Source: Vibrio salinus
GTDB taxonomy: Bacteria; Pseudomonadota; Gammaproteobacteria; Enterobacterales; Vibrionaceae
Assembly: GCF_021272385.1 (NCBI RefSeq)
Contig: NZ_JAJSDZ010000007.1
Coordinates: forward strand, 248,001 to 312,000
Length of the DNA: 64,000 bases
Direction: 5' to 3'
The notes under the pieces: model-generated
What the model was told of the DNA's origin: nothing
Seen by the model: the letters and a program-made list of their open reading frames with translations, nothing else
Database searches by the model: none
Made by a program: the position numbers and the translations under genes
Part shown: positions 53,967-64,000 of the stretch, in pieces
How the letters are laid out: every line of letters begins with the position of its first letter
Numbering within the stretch: position 1 is the stretch's first letter

Positions 53967-54908
53967 ATGCCAAATAACTTCCTTTTTAGACGCTTGGTGA
54001 GCTCAATGTTTGTTGCGCTTGTTTTTAGCGTTTTGTCATTTCAGGTCAGTGCTAAGTTTATTGCCGTATCAGTTAGTAGTGAAGATAACTTTAAAAATCT
54101 GATCGCTAAAAAAATTGAAAAGACCGTTGATCTTAAGGGGGACGATGTCTATATCGATACGGCCCATGGTGATTTTAATTATCAGTATGAGCAGGTAAAA
54201 AAATACATTGCAGCTGGCGCAGATGCCATCATTATTTTGAGTGCAGGGGACTATAAACAGAACGAAAAGTTGATTGCTTTGTCGTCGAAGGTTCCTCTTG
54301 TGTTCGTAAATGTTGAACCTATTAAAGATTTGTCCAAACTTCCCCCCCGAACCGTGTATGTTGGGTCAAATGAGCTGGAATCCGGGACCATGCAAATGGA
54401 AGAGCTGGCTAAGTTAGCTGGTTACGAAGGAAATGTCGCTATTCTGAGGGGGCCTGATAATGCCCATGCGGCAAAGATTAGAACACTGGATGTTCAACAT
54501 GTCATGGAAAAATATCCGAAACTGAAGTTACTGAAAAGTGAGTCTGCGAACTGGGCTCGTAACCAGGCCTATAAAATTGTGGATAAATGGATAAAGAGTG
54601 ATATTGATTTTAAGGTCTTAGTTGCTAATAACGACGAAATGGCGGTCGGTGGAATTATGGCATTACGTGATGCCGGGAAGGACGTAAAAAGCTACCTGAT
54701 AGGTGGTATTGATGCAACGCCGGATGCGTTAAGTGAAATGCAAAAAGGGAATCTGGATGTGACCGTTTTTCAGGATGCTTCTGCTCAGGGCATTACAGCT
54801 GTAAATGTGGCTTATAAGTTAATGAACAATACGCCTGTGGATTCTGTTGTATGGGTACCGTTTAAGTTAGTGACGCCAACAAATCTTGATCAGTACACTA
54901 TGGAATAA
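53967..54908 (+). CDS. Periplasmic ribose/galactose-type binding protein
   Basis: 313-residue protein with a clear signal peptide ([18 protein letters not shown]) and the type I periplasmic-binding fold: [54 protein letters not shown] and [16 protein letters not shown]. No permease or ATPase gene is adjacent. Instead a chemoreceptor gene follows after 47 bp, so it more likely works as a ligand-presenting partner of that receptor. Ligand unknown, possibly a sugar. Confidence 0.85.
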   Translation: MPNNFLFRRLVSSMFVALVFSVLSFQVSAKFIAVSVSSEDNFKNLIAKKIEKTVDLKGDDVYIDTAHGDFNYQYEQVKKYIAAGADAIIILSAGDYKQNEKLIALSSKVPLVFVNVEPIKDLSKLPPRTVYVGSNELESGTMQMEELAKLAGYEGNVAILRGPDNAHAAKIRTLDVQHVMEKYPKLKLLKSESANWARNQAYKIVDKWIKSDIDFKVLVANNDEMAVGGIMALRDAGKDVKSYLIGGIDATPDALSEMQKGNLDVTVFQDASAQGITAVNVAYKLMNNTPVDSVVWVPFKLVTPTNLDQYTME

Positions 54909-54955
54909 TAATACAAAAAATAGCTGGCTTTTTAGCTAAGTTTGAGGATAGAACT

Positions 54956-56941
54956 ATGTCTTTAGTCCAAAGAATTATCGGAGGCTTTACGATTCTGTTG
55001 CTGGCATTGTTAACGCTGGTAATTGTAAGTTATGTTTCCATTTCCAGGGTGCAGGGTGATCTAAATGCAGTAAATAACGAGATTTTACCCGTATCGAAAA
55101 TAGCAAATGATATAAAAATAGATATACTCCAACAAAACCAAAATGTTACTGCTATTTTTAGCTCCTCTCACGTCAAAGGGGTTGATCAGCATAAGGCTGA
55201 GTTTGAAAAGTTTGATCGGCAGGTTAACGAGTCTTTGGCTTCCATTCTTTCTATGGAGGCGGTAAGTAGCAATTCGGTGTTATCTCAGGAGTTTAAGACT
55301 ATCAAGGCAGCGCGTTCGGGATACATTAAACAATCGCAAGATCTTTTCAAACTCCGTAGAGAAAATATTCTGATGACAGAAAAGATAAGTCGTGAAATTC
55401 GCGTATTGAGTAACGTAGAAAGAAGGCTGACTTATTACCTGAGACGTTATTCTACCCGTAAATATCTTGGTAAAGATTTTTCACTGACGATGGAAGGTTT
55501 GGATCGTGAAGTGAAACAGATTTTAACAGCATTTAATAATTATATGGTTGATGGTGATATCAAGAAATTAAAAACGGGTTTGGAAGGCATGGATACAGTA
55601 GTCGCTCGTCGTTACGATGAAATTAAAGCGATTGATGTTGATAAAGGAAAGTTATTTAGTCTGATGCTGGTGCCTTTATTAAAAGAGTTGAAAGATAAGG
55701 ATGGTCTCTATGCCTTATACCTTAGCCAGTATGATAATCAGGTTAAAACTGACTCCATTCTGAAAAAGACCGAAGCCAGTATTACAGGTTTGTTAAAATC
55801 GGTTAATCTGTTTGTTGATCAGTCCCGTGCGATTGTAACGGATGCGCAGAATCACACCAATGACACGTTTGGACTGATAAAAAATACCATGTTTATGGTG
55901 AGTGCGGTTGCATTGGCGATAGCTATTATTCTGCCATTATGGATGGCGTCATGGATTCGTAAGACACTGAAGAATTTCCGTGATGTTCTGTTAAAAATGA
56001 CTCAGGGCGATCTGGGTGTAAAATTTGAGCAATCAACGAAAGATGAATTCGGTGAACTGGGCGGTTATCTGAACGGATTGGTTGAAAACTTGAGGGAAGT
56101 CTTTAAATCGCTGAATATTTCCGCCGACGAGCTGACGAATGTTGCGGACCGGAATGCGCAAATCAGCGATACTACCACTCAGGCCGTAACCCAGCAGCGG
56201 CGTCTGCTTGAATCTACTGCCTCTGCGATGACTGAGATGGAAAGTTCGGTGGCTGAAGTGGCTCAACGTGCCCATGATACGATGATGGCGGCTGAGCAGG
56301 CGAATGAAAGCGTGAATGATGTTGGCGTTAGTATTAAGCAGGCGATCGACAATATTCGCGAGCAGGCTGTTCAGATTGAAGAAACCTCTAAAACGGCACT
56401 TGAACTGGATGAGTATGGACGCAAGATTGATAGTATTATCGAAACCATTCAGGATATTGCGGAGCAGACAAACCTGCTGGCTCTGAACGCGGCAATTGAA
56501 GCGGCCCGGGCCGGTGAACAGGGTCGTGGTTTTGCGGTGGTCGCAGATGAAGTTCGCAATCTGGCAAGCAGAACGAAGAATTCAACGGAAGAAATTCAGA
56601 ACATGATTGAAATCATGCAGAAATTGATTCAGGCCGTAGTGGAAACTATCAGTATTAACGTAAGTAAAAACGAAACGAATATTGAAGTTGCCGAACAGGC
56701 GGATGTGGGTCTGACTCAAATGCGTGACGTGATCGGACAAATCGTTGAGATGAACATGCAGATAGCAACAGCAACGGAAGAACAAAGCACGACCGCTAAA
56801 GATATTAGTGCCAGTGTGGTTCATATCAGCGATTCGGCTGATGAGACTGCCAGAGGGGCAGAAGAAAATGCTGAGTCCAGTCAAAGTCTGCAGAGTCAGG
56901 CTTTGCAACAGCGTAAGCTGATTGCGAAATTTAATGTCTGA
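54956..56941 (+). CDS. Methyl-accepting chemotaxis protein
   Basis: 661-residue transmembrane chemoreceptor. TM1 is at about 7-29 ([20 protein letters not shown]) and TM2 at about 305-328 ([20 protein letters not shown]), separated by a long helical periplasmic region of about 270 residues, compatible with an HBM-type sensor. HAMP follows, then the cytoplasmic coiled coil with the conserved hairpin [34 protein letters not shown] in overlapping pieces. No C-terminal CheR-tethering pentapeptide is seen. Co-oriented with the preceding periplasmic binding protein. Confidence 0.94.
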   Translation: MSLVQRIIGGFTILLLALLTLVIVSYVSISRVQGDLNAVNNEILPVSKIANDIKIDILQQNQNVTAIFSSSHVKGVDQHKAEFEKFDRQVNESLASILSMEAVSSNSVLSQEFKTIKAARSGYIKQSQDLFKLRRENILMTEKISREIRVLSNVERRLTYYLRRYSTRKYLGKDFSLTMEGLDREVKQILTAFNNYMVDGDIKKLKTGLEGMDTVVARRYDEIKAIDVDKGKLFSLMLVPLLKELKDKDGLYALYLSQYDNQVKTDSILKKTEASITGLLKSVNLFVDQSRAIVTDAQNHTNDTFGLIKNTMFMVSAVALAIAIILPLWMASWIRKTLKNFRDVLLKMTQGDLGVKFEQSTKDEFGELGGYLNGLVENLREVFKSLNISADELTNVADRNAQISDTTTQAVTQQRRLLESTASAMTEMESSVAEVAQRAHDTMMAAEQANESVNDVGVSIKQAIDNIREQAVQIEETSKTALELDEYGRKIDSIIETIQDIAEQTNLLALNAAIEAARAGEQGRGFAVVADEVRNLASRTKNSTEEIQNMIEIMQKLIQAVVETISINVSKNETNIEVAEQADVGLTQMRDVIGQIVEMNMQIATATEEQSTTAKDISASVVHISDSADETARGAEENAESSQSLQSQALQQRKLIAKFNV

Positions 56942-56965
56942 CGGCTGAAAAGCTTTACTACGACG

Positions 56966-56997
56966 AAAAAAGGCCGGGATAACTATCCGGCCTTTTT
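56966..56997. terminator. Bidirectional terminator between the chemoreceptor gene and gor
   Basis: 11-bp stem AAAAAGGCCGG / CCGGCCTTTTT with a 10-nt loop, 24 bp after the chemoreceptor stop and before the convergent gor stop. Confidence 0.88.
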
Positions 56998-57054
56998 ATT
57001 GGACTACAGGTAAACAAGACGCTTGTGATATGTCTACCTAAAATAATACTCCAA

Positions 57055-58407
57055 TTACATGGTAACCCACTCTTCCGAACCGGTAGGGTGAATGGCAACC
57101 ACAGAATCAAAGTCTGCTTTTGTTGCTCCCATTTTTATGGCAACACCAAAGCCCTGAATCATTTCATCGACGGTGAAACCAATTCCGTGTAAACCTACGA
57201 CTTTTTCATCCGGGCCTGCACAGACCAGTTTCATACGACATGGCTGGCGGTGTGATGTGACGGCGGTATACATTGCGGTAAAACCGGATTTGTACACTTT
57301 AACATTCTCTTCACCGTATTGCTTAATGGCTTCCGGTTCTGTAAGGCCAATAGTACCAATCGGAGGATGGCTGAACACAACAGTGGGTACCAGCTGGTAA
57401 TCCATTTTTGCGTCAGTTTTGTTATTAAACAGGCGTTCAGATAACTGGCGACCGGCTTTAACGGCAACGGGTGTTAATTCAATACCACCTTCCATAATAT
57501 CGCCAACGCAGTAAATACCTTTGACATTAGTTTCCTGATACTCATTGACTTTGATGTAGCCGCGGTCATTGGTTTCAACACCTGTAGCCTGAAGGTTAAT
57601 CGCATCGGTTGCAGGATGACGGCCAATGGCCCAGATTAGCGTGTCAACATTTTGACTTTGACCATTTTCCAGATGAAGGGTCAGACTGCCATCGGCCTCT
57701 TTGACGACTTCTTTGGGGATGGAGTTCGTGTGCAGAGACGGTCCTTCAGCTTCCATGACTTCAGTGAGCGTTTCAATGATCATGGGATCAAAGCTTCGAA
57801 GCGGAGACTCTTTGCGGACAAAAAGGTGTGTTTCGGATCCCAGCGCGTTCAGAACGCCGGCAATTTCTACAGCAATATAACCGGCACCGACAACTGCCAC
57901 CCGCTTAGGCAGGTCGTTAAGTTCAAAGAATCCATTGGAGTCAATGCCATATTCAGAGCCAGGGACATTTGGAATACTTGCCCGGCCACCGACGGCAATC
58001 AGAATGTGATCAGCAGTGTAATGTTCACCATTGACTTCAACGGTTTTGGCATCGACAAATTTGGCAAATCCTTCGATGACTTCAATTTTGTTGTTGCCAA
58101 GTACCCGGTTGTAAGATTCATGAATACGGCCGATATATGCCTGGCGGCTTTCGACCAGTTTAGCCCAGTCAAAGTTTTTGACATCAATATCGAAACCATA
58201 GTCTTTTGCGTAAAGATGGACGGCTTCGGCAATCTGAGCACCATGCCACATCACTTTCTTCGGTACACAGCCCACGTTTACGCAGGTACCTCCGAGTGCT
58301 TTTGCTTCAATCAGACCGACTTTTGCACCATGCATGGCTGCGCGGTTAGCAGATGCGATACCTCCGCTACCACCACCTATGCAGAGATAATCAAAATGTT
58401 TTGTCAT
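57055..58407 (-). CDS. gor: Glutathione-disulfide reductase
   Basis: FAD- and NADPH-dependent reduction of glutathione disulfide. 450 residues. FAD motif [19 protein letters not shown], redox pair Cys42/Cys47 in [18 protein letters not shown] motif [15 protein letters not shown], and the C-terminal catalytic His in [12 protein letters not shown]. The ATG at 58407 ([13 protein letters not shown]) matches homologues; the frame upstream to 58419 is not needed. Confidence 0.96.
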   Translation of the reverse strand: MTKHFDYLCIGGGSGGIASANRAAMHGAKVGLIEAKALGGTCVNVGCVPKKVMWHGAQIAEAVHLYAKDYGFDIDVKNFDWAKLVESRQAYIGRIHESYNRVLGNNKIEVIEGFAKFVDAKTVEVNGEHYTADHILIAVGGRASIPNVPGSEYGIDSNGFFELNDLPKRVAVVGAGYIAVEIAGVLNALGSETHLFVRKESPLRSFDPMIIETLTEVMEAEGPSLHTNSIPKEVVKEADGSLTLHLENGQSQNVDTLIWAIGRHPATDAINLQATGVETNDRGYIKVNEYQETNVKGIYCVGDIMEGGIELTPVAVKAGRQLSERLFNNKTDAKMDYQLVPTVVFSHPPIGTIGLTEPEAIKQYGEENVKVYKSGFTAMYTAVTSHRQPCRMKLVCAGPDEKVVGLHGIGFTVDEMIQGFGVAIKMGATKADFDSVVAIHPTGSEEWVTM

Positions 58408-58482
58408 TACTTTCTCCAATTTGTTCTGTGATATTTTTATTACTTATTCTGGAACACGTACCTGTATATACTTGGGGGCATA

Positions 58483-59322
58483 TTATTCAGGTACAACCCA
58501 GTCTACCTTATAATGTCCGGTGACAGGGGCTATGGCTTGTTGTAAAAACGGTAACAATTCTTTCATTTGTGATTCCAGTTTCCATGGTGGATTGATAACG
58601 ATCATCCCGGAAGCCGTCATGCCCCGTTCGTTGGTGTCCGGCGAGACCCCAAGTTCTACCTGAAGAATTTTCCGGATACCCAAACCTTTTAATCCATCCA
58701 GCATATCATCAATATCGCAGCGGTTAACCACCGGATACCAGATTGCATATATACCGGTCGCCCAGCGTTTGTAACTTTGTGCTATGGCTCTCACTACATC
58801 ATTGTATTCATGTGCCAGTTCATAAGGAGGGTCGATCAGAACCAGCCCCCGTCTTTCTTTTGGTGGTAAACTGGCTTTCAGATGTTTAAACCCATCCTCT
58901 TTGGCAATATGAACCAGTTGATCTCGGTGGAACTCTTGCTTAAGCAGCGGATAATCGGAAGGATGAAGTTCGGTGAGAATCATTCGATCCTGAGGGCGCA
59001 TGTGTGAACGGGCAATACGTGGAGAGCCAGGATAAAAACGCAGTTCACCCTTAGAATTGAGTTGTTTTATGGCCTCAATATAACCGGTGAGCTCCTGAGG
59101 CAGCGTTGTTTGTTGCCAAAGCTTTGCTATTCCCTGTTTGTATTCCCCGGTCTTTTCTGACCATTCGTGAGTCAGGTCATATCGTCCCACCCCGGAATGG
59201 GTATCGTGATAGATAAATGGTTTTTCTTTTTGTTGCAGGGCGGACAGAATTAAACTCTGCACAATATGCTTAAGGACGTCAGCATGGTTGCCGGCGTGAA
59301 AACTGTGGCGATAACTCAGCAA
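58483..59322 (-). CDS. rlmJ: 23S rRNA m6A2030 methyltransferase RlmJ
   Basis: SAM-dependent N6-adenine methyltransferase acting on A2030 of 23S rRNA; 279 residues (E. coli 280). LSYRHSFHAGNHADVLKH is the diagnostic N-terminus, and the catalytic motif is DPPYE in RRGLVLIDPPYELAHEY. The likely start is TTG at 59322, reproducing the short family N-terminus; a GTG at 59343 would add seven residues. Divergent from prlC. Confidence 0.93.
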   Translation of the reverse strand: MLSYRHSFHAGNHADVLKHIVQSLILSALQQKEKPFIYHDTHSGVGRYDLTHEWSEKTGEYKQGIAKLWQQTTLPQELTGYIEAIKQLNSKGELRFYPGSPRIARSHMRPQDRMILTELHPSDYPLLKQEFHRDQLVHIAKEDGFKHLKASLPPKERRGLVLIDPPYELAHEYNDVVRAIAQSYKRWATGIYAIWYPVVNRCDIDDMLDGLKGLGIRKILQVELGVSPDTNERGMTASGMIVINPPWKLESQMKELLPFLQQAIAPVTGHYKVDWVVPE

Positions 59323-59480
59323 ATTATACTCTCTTACCCTCACAATTCGGGTAACTTATCAGAAAATAGAATTTTCTAATTATACGCGACTATTGAAAAT
59401 TGGCGAAGCAACCTATATTTAGTATTTAAGTCCTTCGAAAGTCTGTCGAAGCAACATATTCAAATAAAAAGGAATAGTTT

Positions 59481-61523
59481 ATGTCTAATCCACTTCTCTC
59501 TTTTACGGGCTTACCTCCGTTTAAAAGTATTAAGCCTGAGCATGTTAAACCAGCCGTAGAGGAAGCGATTAATGACTGCCGCACTACGATTGAAGAGCTC
59601 CTGAATGGAAACTCATCTCCGACATGGGAAAATCTGGTTGCGCCAATTGAAGAAGTGGATGATCGCTTAGGTCGTATCTGGTCTCCCGTCAGTCATATGA
59701 ATTCTGTGGTGAACAGTGAAGCACTACGTGAAGCTTATGAGAGTTGTCTGCCGCTACTGTCTGAATATGGCACCTGGGTCGGGCAACACAAAGGCCTGTT
59801 TGAGGCGTATAAAGCAATTAAGGCCAGCGATGCATTTACAAAGCTGACTCAGGCACAGAAGAAAACCATCAATGATGCATTAAGAGATTTTGAACTGTCA
59901 GGTATCGGGCTGCCACTGGCTGAGCAGAAACGGTATGGTGAGATCAGCAAGCGGATGTCTGAACTGAGTTCTAAATTTTCCAATAACGTGTTAGATGCAA
60001 CAATGGGATGGACAAAGCACGTTACTGATGTTGAAGCCTTATCCGGTATGCCGGAAAGTGCGGTTGCGGCGGCAAAGGCAACGGCAGAGTCGAAAGGGTT
60101 GGAAGGTTATCTGCTGACTTTGGATATTCCGTCTTACCTGCCTGTAATGACGTATTGCGATAATCAAGCGCTTCGTAAGGAAATGTATGAAGCATATGTT
60201 ACCCGTGCGTCTGATCGCGGTCCGAATGCCGGTAAGTGGGATAATACGGATATTATTAATGAAGAACTGAAATTACGTTATGAAATATCAAAAATATTGG
60301 GCTTCAGTAGTTATAGTGAAAAATCGTTAGCCACTAAAATGGCGGAAACACCGGAACAGGTCCTGACATTCCTCAATGATCTGGCGAAAAAAGCCAAACC
60401 TCAGGGTGAAAAGGAAGTGCAGTCGCTTCAGGCGTTTGTTTCTTCTACCTACGATGTCTCCGAGCTTCATTTGTGGGATATTGCGTATTACAGTGAAAAA
60501 CAGAAGCAGCACCTGTTTCAGATATCGGATGAGGAGCTCCGCCCTTATTTCCCGGAAGAAAAAGTGGTTTCCGGTTTGTTTGAAGTCTTGCACCGCGTGT
60601 TCGGAATGACGGTAAAAGAGCGTCAGGGAGTGGAAACCTGGCATGAGTCGGTTCGTTTCTTTGATATTTTTGATGGCAATAATGAGCTTCGGGGAAGCTT
60701 TTATCTGGATTTGTATGCCCGTGAACATAAACGTGGCGGAGCATGGATGGATGACTGCCGGGGGCGCCGAATCACAAATGACGGCGAACTTCAGACGCCT
60801 GTGGCGTACTTAACCTGTAATTTTAATAAACCGGTCGGAGATAAACCGGCTCTGTTTACTCACAATGAAGTGGTGACGCTGTTTCATGAAACCGGACATG
60901 GTATCCATCATATGTTGACTCAGGTAGATGTTGGTGCGGTCTCCGGTATTAACGGGGTTCCATGGGATGCGGTGGAATTACCAAGCCAGTTTTTAGAAAA
61001 CTGGTGTTGGGAAGAAGAAGCCCTTGCCTTTATTTCGGGTCACTACGAGACCGGTGAGCCGTTACCGAAAGAAATGTTGGATAAAATGTTGGCTGCGAAG
61101 AATTTTCAGTCAGCGATGTTCATTTTACGCCAACTTGAGTTTGGTTTGTTCGATTTTACTCTTCATACTAATTACGATCCGGACGAAGGGCCTAAAGTTC
61201 TGGAAACTCTGGCGGAGATTAAATCAAAAGTGGCGGTGTTACCAAGTCTGGAATGGAATCGTTTTTCCCACAGTTTCAGTCATATTTTTGCTGGTGGTTA
61301 TAGCGCGGGATACTATAGTTATCTATGGGCAGAGGTATTATCTTCCGATGCGTTCTCTCGCTTTGAAGAAGACGGTATTTTTAACACGGATACCGGAAAA
61401 AGCTTCCTGAACCACATACTGGAAATGGGGGGGAGTGAGGAACCGATGGAATTGTTTAAACGATTCCGGGGACGTGAACCGGAAATCGATGCGCTGTTAA
61501 GGCATTCCGGAATTGCCGCATAA
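59481..61523 (+). CDS. prlC: Oligopeptidase A
   Basis: Cytoplasmic M3 zinc metallopeptidase degrading peptides, including cleaved signal peptides; 680 residues, exactly the usual length. The zinc motif H469-E-T-G-H473 lies in VVTLFHETGHGIHHML, with the third ligand Glu in WDAVELPSQFLENW. The N-terminus NPLLSFTGLPPFKSIKPEHV is typical. Next to rlmJ as in enterics. Confidence 0.96.
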   Translation: MSNPLLSFTGLPPFKSIKPEHVKPAVEEAINDCRTTIEELLNGNSSPTWENLVAPIEEVDDRLGRIWSPVSHMNSVVNSEALREAYESCLPLLSEYGTWVGQHKGLFEAYKAIKASDAFTKLTQAQKKTINDALRDFELSGIGLPLAEQKRYGEISKRMSELSSKFSNNVLDATMGWTKHVTDVEALSGMPESAVAAAKATAESKGLEGYLLTLDIPSYLPVMTYCDNQALRKEMYEAYVTRASDRGPNAGKWDNTDIINEELKLRYEISKILGFSSYSEKSLATKMAETPEQVLTFLNDLAKKAKPQGEKEVQSLQAFVSSTYDVSELHLWDIAYYSEKQKQHLFQISDEELRPYFPEEKVVSGLFEVLHRVFGMTVKERQGVETWHESVRFFDIFDGNNELRGSFYLDLYAREHKRGGAWMDDCRGRRITNDGELQTPVAYLTCNFNKPVGDKPALFTHNEVVTLFHETGHGIHHMLTQVDVGAVSGINGVPWDAVELPSQFLENWCWEEEALAFISGHYETGEPLPKEMLDKMLAAKNFQSAMFILRQLEFGLFDFTLHTNYDPDEGPKVLETLAEIKSKVAVLPSLEWNRFSHSFSHIFAGGYSAGYYSYLWAEVLSSDAFSRFEEDGIFNTDTGKSFLNHILEMGGSEEPMELFKRFRGREPEIDALLRHSGIAA

Positions 61524-61537
61524 ACAGGATGTGAGTG

Positions 61538-61567
61538 GAAAGGGGTATTTGATACCCCTTTCTTTTT
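61538..61567 (+). terminator. Terminator of prlC
   Basis: 11-bp stem GAAAGGGGTAT / ATACCCCTTTC with a 3-nt loop followed by T-rich sequence, 14 bp after the prlC stop. Confidence 0.85.
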
Positions 61568-61607
61568 GGTATTGGAACACAGAATCACTATTAATGTAGA
61601 GGCTTTC

Positions 61608-62318
61608 GTGTATTCAATTGATTCTCATGGGCACTTGCAGGTTTTGGTTTGGAACTTACACAAACAGACCGGGCGGGACTGGCGGAATGAGCTCAGTCAG
61701 TACAGTTTACATTCTCAGATTGTATTACTGCAGGAAGTGAAGCTGACGATGGCCTTTAAGCGGTACATAAAGGAAGCTCACTGGCATGCGAATCATGTTG
61801 ACGCTTTTACTATTTTTAATAACAGTGCCGGCGTATTGTCAGCCGGGAAATCTCCGGTCGAATCAGTATCCGGTTACCGGATTCCTGAACCCGTCTTCCG
61901 TCTTCCCAAGTCTTCCAGTATTGCCCGGTATCAGCTGAGTAATGGTCAGATTTTAACGGCAGTGAATGTGCACCTGATTAATTTTACACTGGGAATGAAG
62001 GCTTATCGTAAGCAGATGAGCACGTTGATTACCGATCTCAGGGACGACAACGGGCCAATGATTTTTGCGGGTGATTTTAATACCTGGAGCCGGAAACGTC
62101 AGGAGATGATTGCCCTGATGATGATGGATCTCGGCTTAAGCGAAGTGACGTATGCGAATGACATGCGCCGGCATTTTCTGAACCGGTTACCACTAGATCA
62201 CGTTTATTACCGGGGTTTGGATTTAAAAAAAGCGGAAGTGCTCACTACCACTGCATCTGATCATAACCCGATTCGGGTGACTTTCCATATCGACAATCAT
62301 TTCAGGTCCCTTCACTGA
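61608..62318 (+). CDS. Endonuclease/exonuclease/phosphatase-fold protein
   Basis: 236-residue member of the EEP superfamily. Recognisable motifs are VLVWNLHKQTGRDW (Asn metal site), VLLQEVKL (catalytic Glu), VNVHLINFTLG, IFAGDFNTW (Asp/Asn pair) and the C-terminal TASDHNPIRV with the catalytic Asp-His. The catalytic set is therefore intact; the substrate (nucleic acid, phospholipid or other) cannot be told. The GTG at 61608, preceded by TAGAGG, is preferred to the ATT/TTG codons upstream. It lies between prlC and uvrD and resembles E. coli YafD in fold only. Confidence 0.8.
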   Translation: MYSIDSHGHLQVLVWNLHKQTGRDWRNELSQYSLHSQIVLLQEVKLTMAFKRYIKEAHWHANHVDAFTIFNNSAGVLSAGKSPVESVSGYRIPEPVFRLPKSSSIARYQLSNGQILTAVNVHLINFTLGMKAYRKQMSTLITDLRDDNGPMIFAGDFNTWSRKRQEMIALMMMDLGLSEVTYANDMRRHFLNRLPLDHVYYRGLDLKKAEVLTTTASDHNPIRVTFHIDNHFRSLH

Positions 62319-62421
62319 GCATTCCCTTATCAAAAAGAAATTCCTGAAAAACGAGCATCTCATGGCCGTTTATGGTTATAATTCCGTCTGATATGTATAA
62401 ATAACCAGTAAGTGATACGTT

Positions 62422-64000
62422 ATGATGGATCCTTCTCTACTACTCGATGGCCTGAACGATAAACAACGTGAAGCGGTTGCTGCTCCACTACAGAATCTGC
62501 TTGTATTAGCCGGAGCCGGGAGTGGTAAAACAAGGGTGTTGGTTCATCGTATTGCCTGGTTGATGGCGGTCGAAGATGCCTCGCCGTTTTCGGTTATGTC
62601 GGTGACATTTACCAATAAAGCCGCAGCGGAAATGCGGGGACGGATTGAAGAGCTCATGATGGGCAGTGCATCCGGAATGTGGAACGGGACGTTTCATGGC
62701 ATTTGTCATCGTATTCTTCGTGCACATTATCTTGATGCTAAACTTCCGGAAGATTTTCAGATTCTGGATTCAGATGATCAGCAGCGGTTAATCAAACGTC
62801 TGATTAAGGCTCAGAATCTGGATGATAAGCAATGGCCTGCCCGTCAGGTTGCCTGGTGGATTAACGGCAAAAAAGACGAAGGATTACGGCCTCAGCATAT
62901 TGATAGCTTTCAGGATCCGATTACCAGTATCTATATTCAGCTATACCGGGCGTATCAGGAGGCCTGCGACCGGGCCGGCTTGGTTGATTTTGCTGAAATA
63001 CTGTTGAGAGTTCAGGAACTGCTGAGAGAAAATAAATTTATCCGTGAGCATTATCAGGCCCGTTTTAAACACATTCTGGTTGATGAATTTCAGGATACCA
63101 ACAATATTCAGTATGCCTGGTTGCGTTTGATGTGTGGCCCGGATACCCACGTTATGATTGTTGGTGATGATGACCAGTCTATTTACGGCTGGCGCGGAGC
63201 AAAAGTTGAAAATATCGAAAAATTCACCCGGGAGTTTTCCGAGGTCAAAACCATTCGTCTGGAACAGAATTACCGTTCCACTAAAACCATTCTGAAAGCG
63301 TCGAATACCCTGATTGCCAATAACACGGAGCGTATGGGGAAAAGCTTATGGACAGACGGACAGGAAGGTGAACTAATCTCGGTGTACTCTGCCTATAACG
63401 AACTGGATGAAGCCCGCTTCGTTGTGAATAAAATCAAAGAGTGGCAGGACAAAGGCGGGGCATTGACAGAAACGGCATTGCTTTACCGGAATAATGCGCA
63501 ATCACGGGTATTGGAAGAAGCACTGCTTCAGTCCGGTTTACCGTATCGTATTTATGGCGGTATGCGTTTCTTCGAGCGACAGGAAATCAGAGATGCCCTT
63601 GGTTATCTGCGTTTGATTGCTAACCGTAATGATGATGCGGCCTTTGAACGAATCGTGAATACTCCTACCCGGGGGCTGGGAGAAAAGACGCTGGAAACGG
63701 TTCGGTTTGCCGCTCGTGACAGAGGGTGTACATTATGGCAGGCGTGCCAGTCATTACTGGATGAAAAAGTTCTGGTTGGCCGGGCCGGAGGCGCTCTGGG
63801 GCGGTTTATGGAACTGATTAATGCCTTGGAAGATGATACCGGTGAGATGACATTGAATGGACAAACGGACCATGTTATTAAAGCCTCTGGCCTATACGCA
63901 ATGTATGAGCAGGAAAAAGGGGAAAAATCCAAGGCCCGGATTGAGAACCTGGAAGAACTGGTGACAGCGACCCGGCAATTTGAAAAACCGGAAGAAGCAG
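62422..64000 (+). CDS. uvrD: DNA helicase II UvrD, 5' part (cut by window edge)
   Basis: SF1A helicase for nucleotide excision and mismatch repair. The first 526 residues are present and the frame is open to the end of the window. Motifs are [63 protein letters not shown] and [12 protein letters not shown]. The start MMDPSLLLDGLNDKQREAV is UvrD-like and differs from the Rep protein encoded at 43911. No good LexA box was found upstream. Confidence 0.95.
   Translation, partial: MMDPSLLLDGLNDKQREAVAAPLQNLLVLAGAGSGKTRVLVHRIAWLMAVEDASPFSVMSVTFTNKAAAEMRGRIEELMMGSASGMWNGTFHGICHRILRAHYLDAKLPEDFQILDSDDQQRLIKRLIKAQNLDDKQWPARQVAWWINGKKDEGLRPQHIDSFQDPITSIYIQLYRAYQEACDRAGLVDFAEILLRVQELLRENKFIREHYQARFKHILVDEFQDTNNIQYAWLRLMCGPDTHVMIVGDDDQSIYGWRGAKVENIEKFTREFSEVKTIRLEQNYRSTKTILKASNTLIANNTERMGKSLWTDGQEGELISVYSAYNELDEARFVVNKIKEWQDKGGALTETALLYRNNAQSRVLEEALLQSGLPYRIYGGMRFFERQEIRDALGYLRLIANRNDDAAFERIVNTPTRGLGEKTLETVRFAARDRGCTLWQACQSLLDEKVLVGRAGGALGRFMELINALEDDTGEMTLNGQTDHVIKASGLYAMYEQEKGEKSKARIENLEELVTATRQFEKPEEA

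Noticed and set aside
62385..62421. Possible LexA box before uvrD (CTGATATGTATAAATAACCAG)
   Set aside because: CTG and CAG are 15 bases apart instead of the 10 required, and the A/T core is not symmetric; not a credible SOS box.

Overview
The window looks like a chromosomal segment of a gammaproteobacterium, most probably a member of Vibrionaceae. The reasons are gene content and order: srkA-dsbA, def-fmt-rsmB-trkA-trkH divergent from dprA-smg-yrdD, purEK, tsaC-hemF-aroE-yrdB-yrdA, an rrn operon with tRNA-Glu/Lys/Val in the spacer, ilvY/ilvC, ubiK, an RND pump resembling Vibrio VexAB, rep, a fused oligopeptide ABC ATPase, gor, rlmJ, prlC and uvrD. No phage, transposon, integrase or CRISPR array was seen.

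Layout. 1-16.2 kb: housekeeping genes for disulfide formation, stress kinase, K+ uptake, N-terminal formyl-methionine handling, rRNA and tRNA modification, purine, heme and shikimate synthesis. 16.3-22.3 kb: a complete rRNA operon with tandem promoters, two boxA elements, 16S, three spacer tRNAs, 23S, 5S and a distal tRNA-Ser. 22.4-26.2 kb: an orphan RpiR-type regulator, the divergent ilvY/ilvC pair and ubiK. 26.3-39.4 kb: an accessory block described below. 39.5-46 kb: RND efflux pair and rep. 46.2-46.7 kb: a tRNA array (Arg, then His-Pro duplicated in tandem). 47.4-52.7 kb: an oligopeptide-type ABC transporter. 52.9-57 kb: a SPOR-domain protein and a periplasmic binding protein/chemoreceptor pair. 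57-64 kb: gor, rlmJ, prlC, an exonuclease/endonuclease/phosphatase-fold protein and the 5' part of uvrD.

The striking part is 26.3-39.4 kb. The leftward operon cofG-cofH-cofD-cofC-cofE-fno-LLM encodes the core of coenzyme F420 synthesis, an NADPH:F420 oxidoreductase and a luciferase-fold oxidoreductase likely to use F420. Upstream on the same strand lie a LysR-type regulator and a RutR-like TetR regulator. Divergent from these is an operon with an M20-type N-carbamoyl-amino-acid/ureidopropionase hydrolase, an NCS1 nucleobase transporter and a dihydropyrimidinase/hydantoinase. Near-perfect palindromes of the form TTTACCA-NN-TGGTAAA, closely resembling the E. coli RutR operator, occur twice upstream of cofG and once upstream of the hydrolase gene. 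This ties F420 synthesis and ring opening into one apparent regulon.

The simplest reading, which is inference, is a reductive pyrimidine (or related cyclic ureide) catabolic pathway. F420H2 and the luciferase-fold enzyme would replace the usual dihydropyrimidine dehydrogenase, which is absent from the locus, and Fno would supply F420H2 from NADPH. The NCS1 transporter would import the base, the dihydropyrimidinase would open the reduced ring and the M20 enzyme would release the amino acid, CO2 and ammonia.
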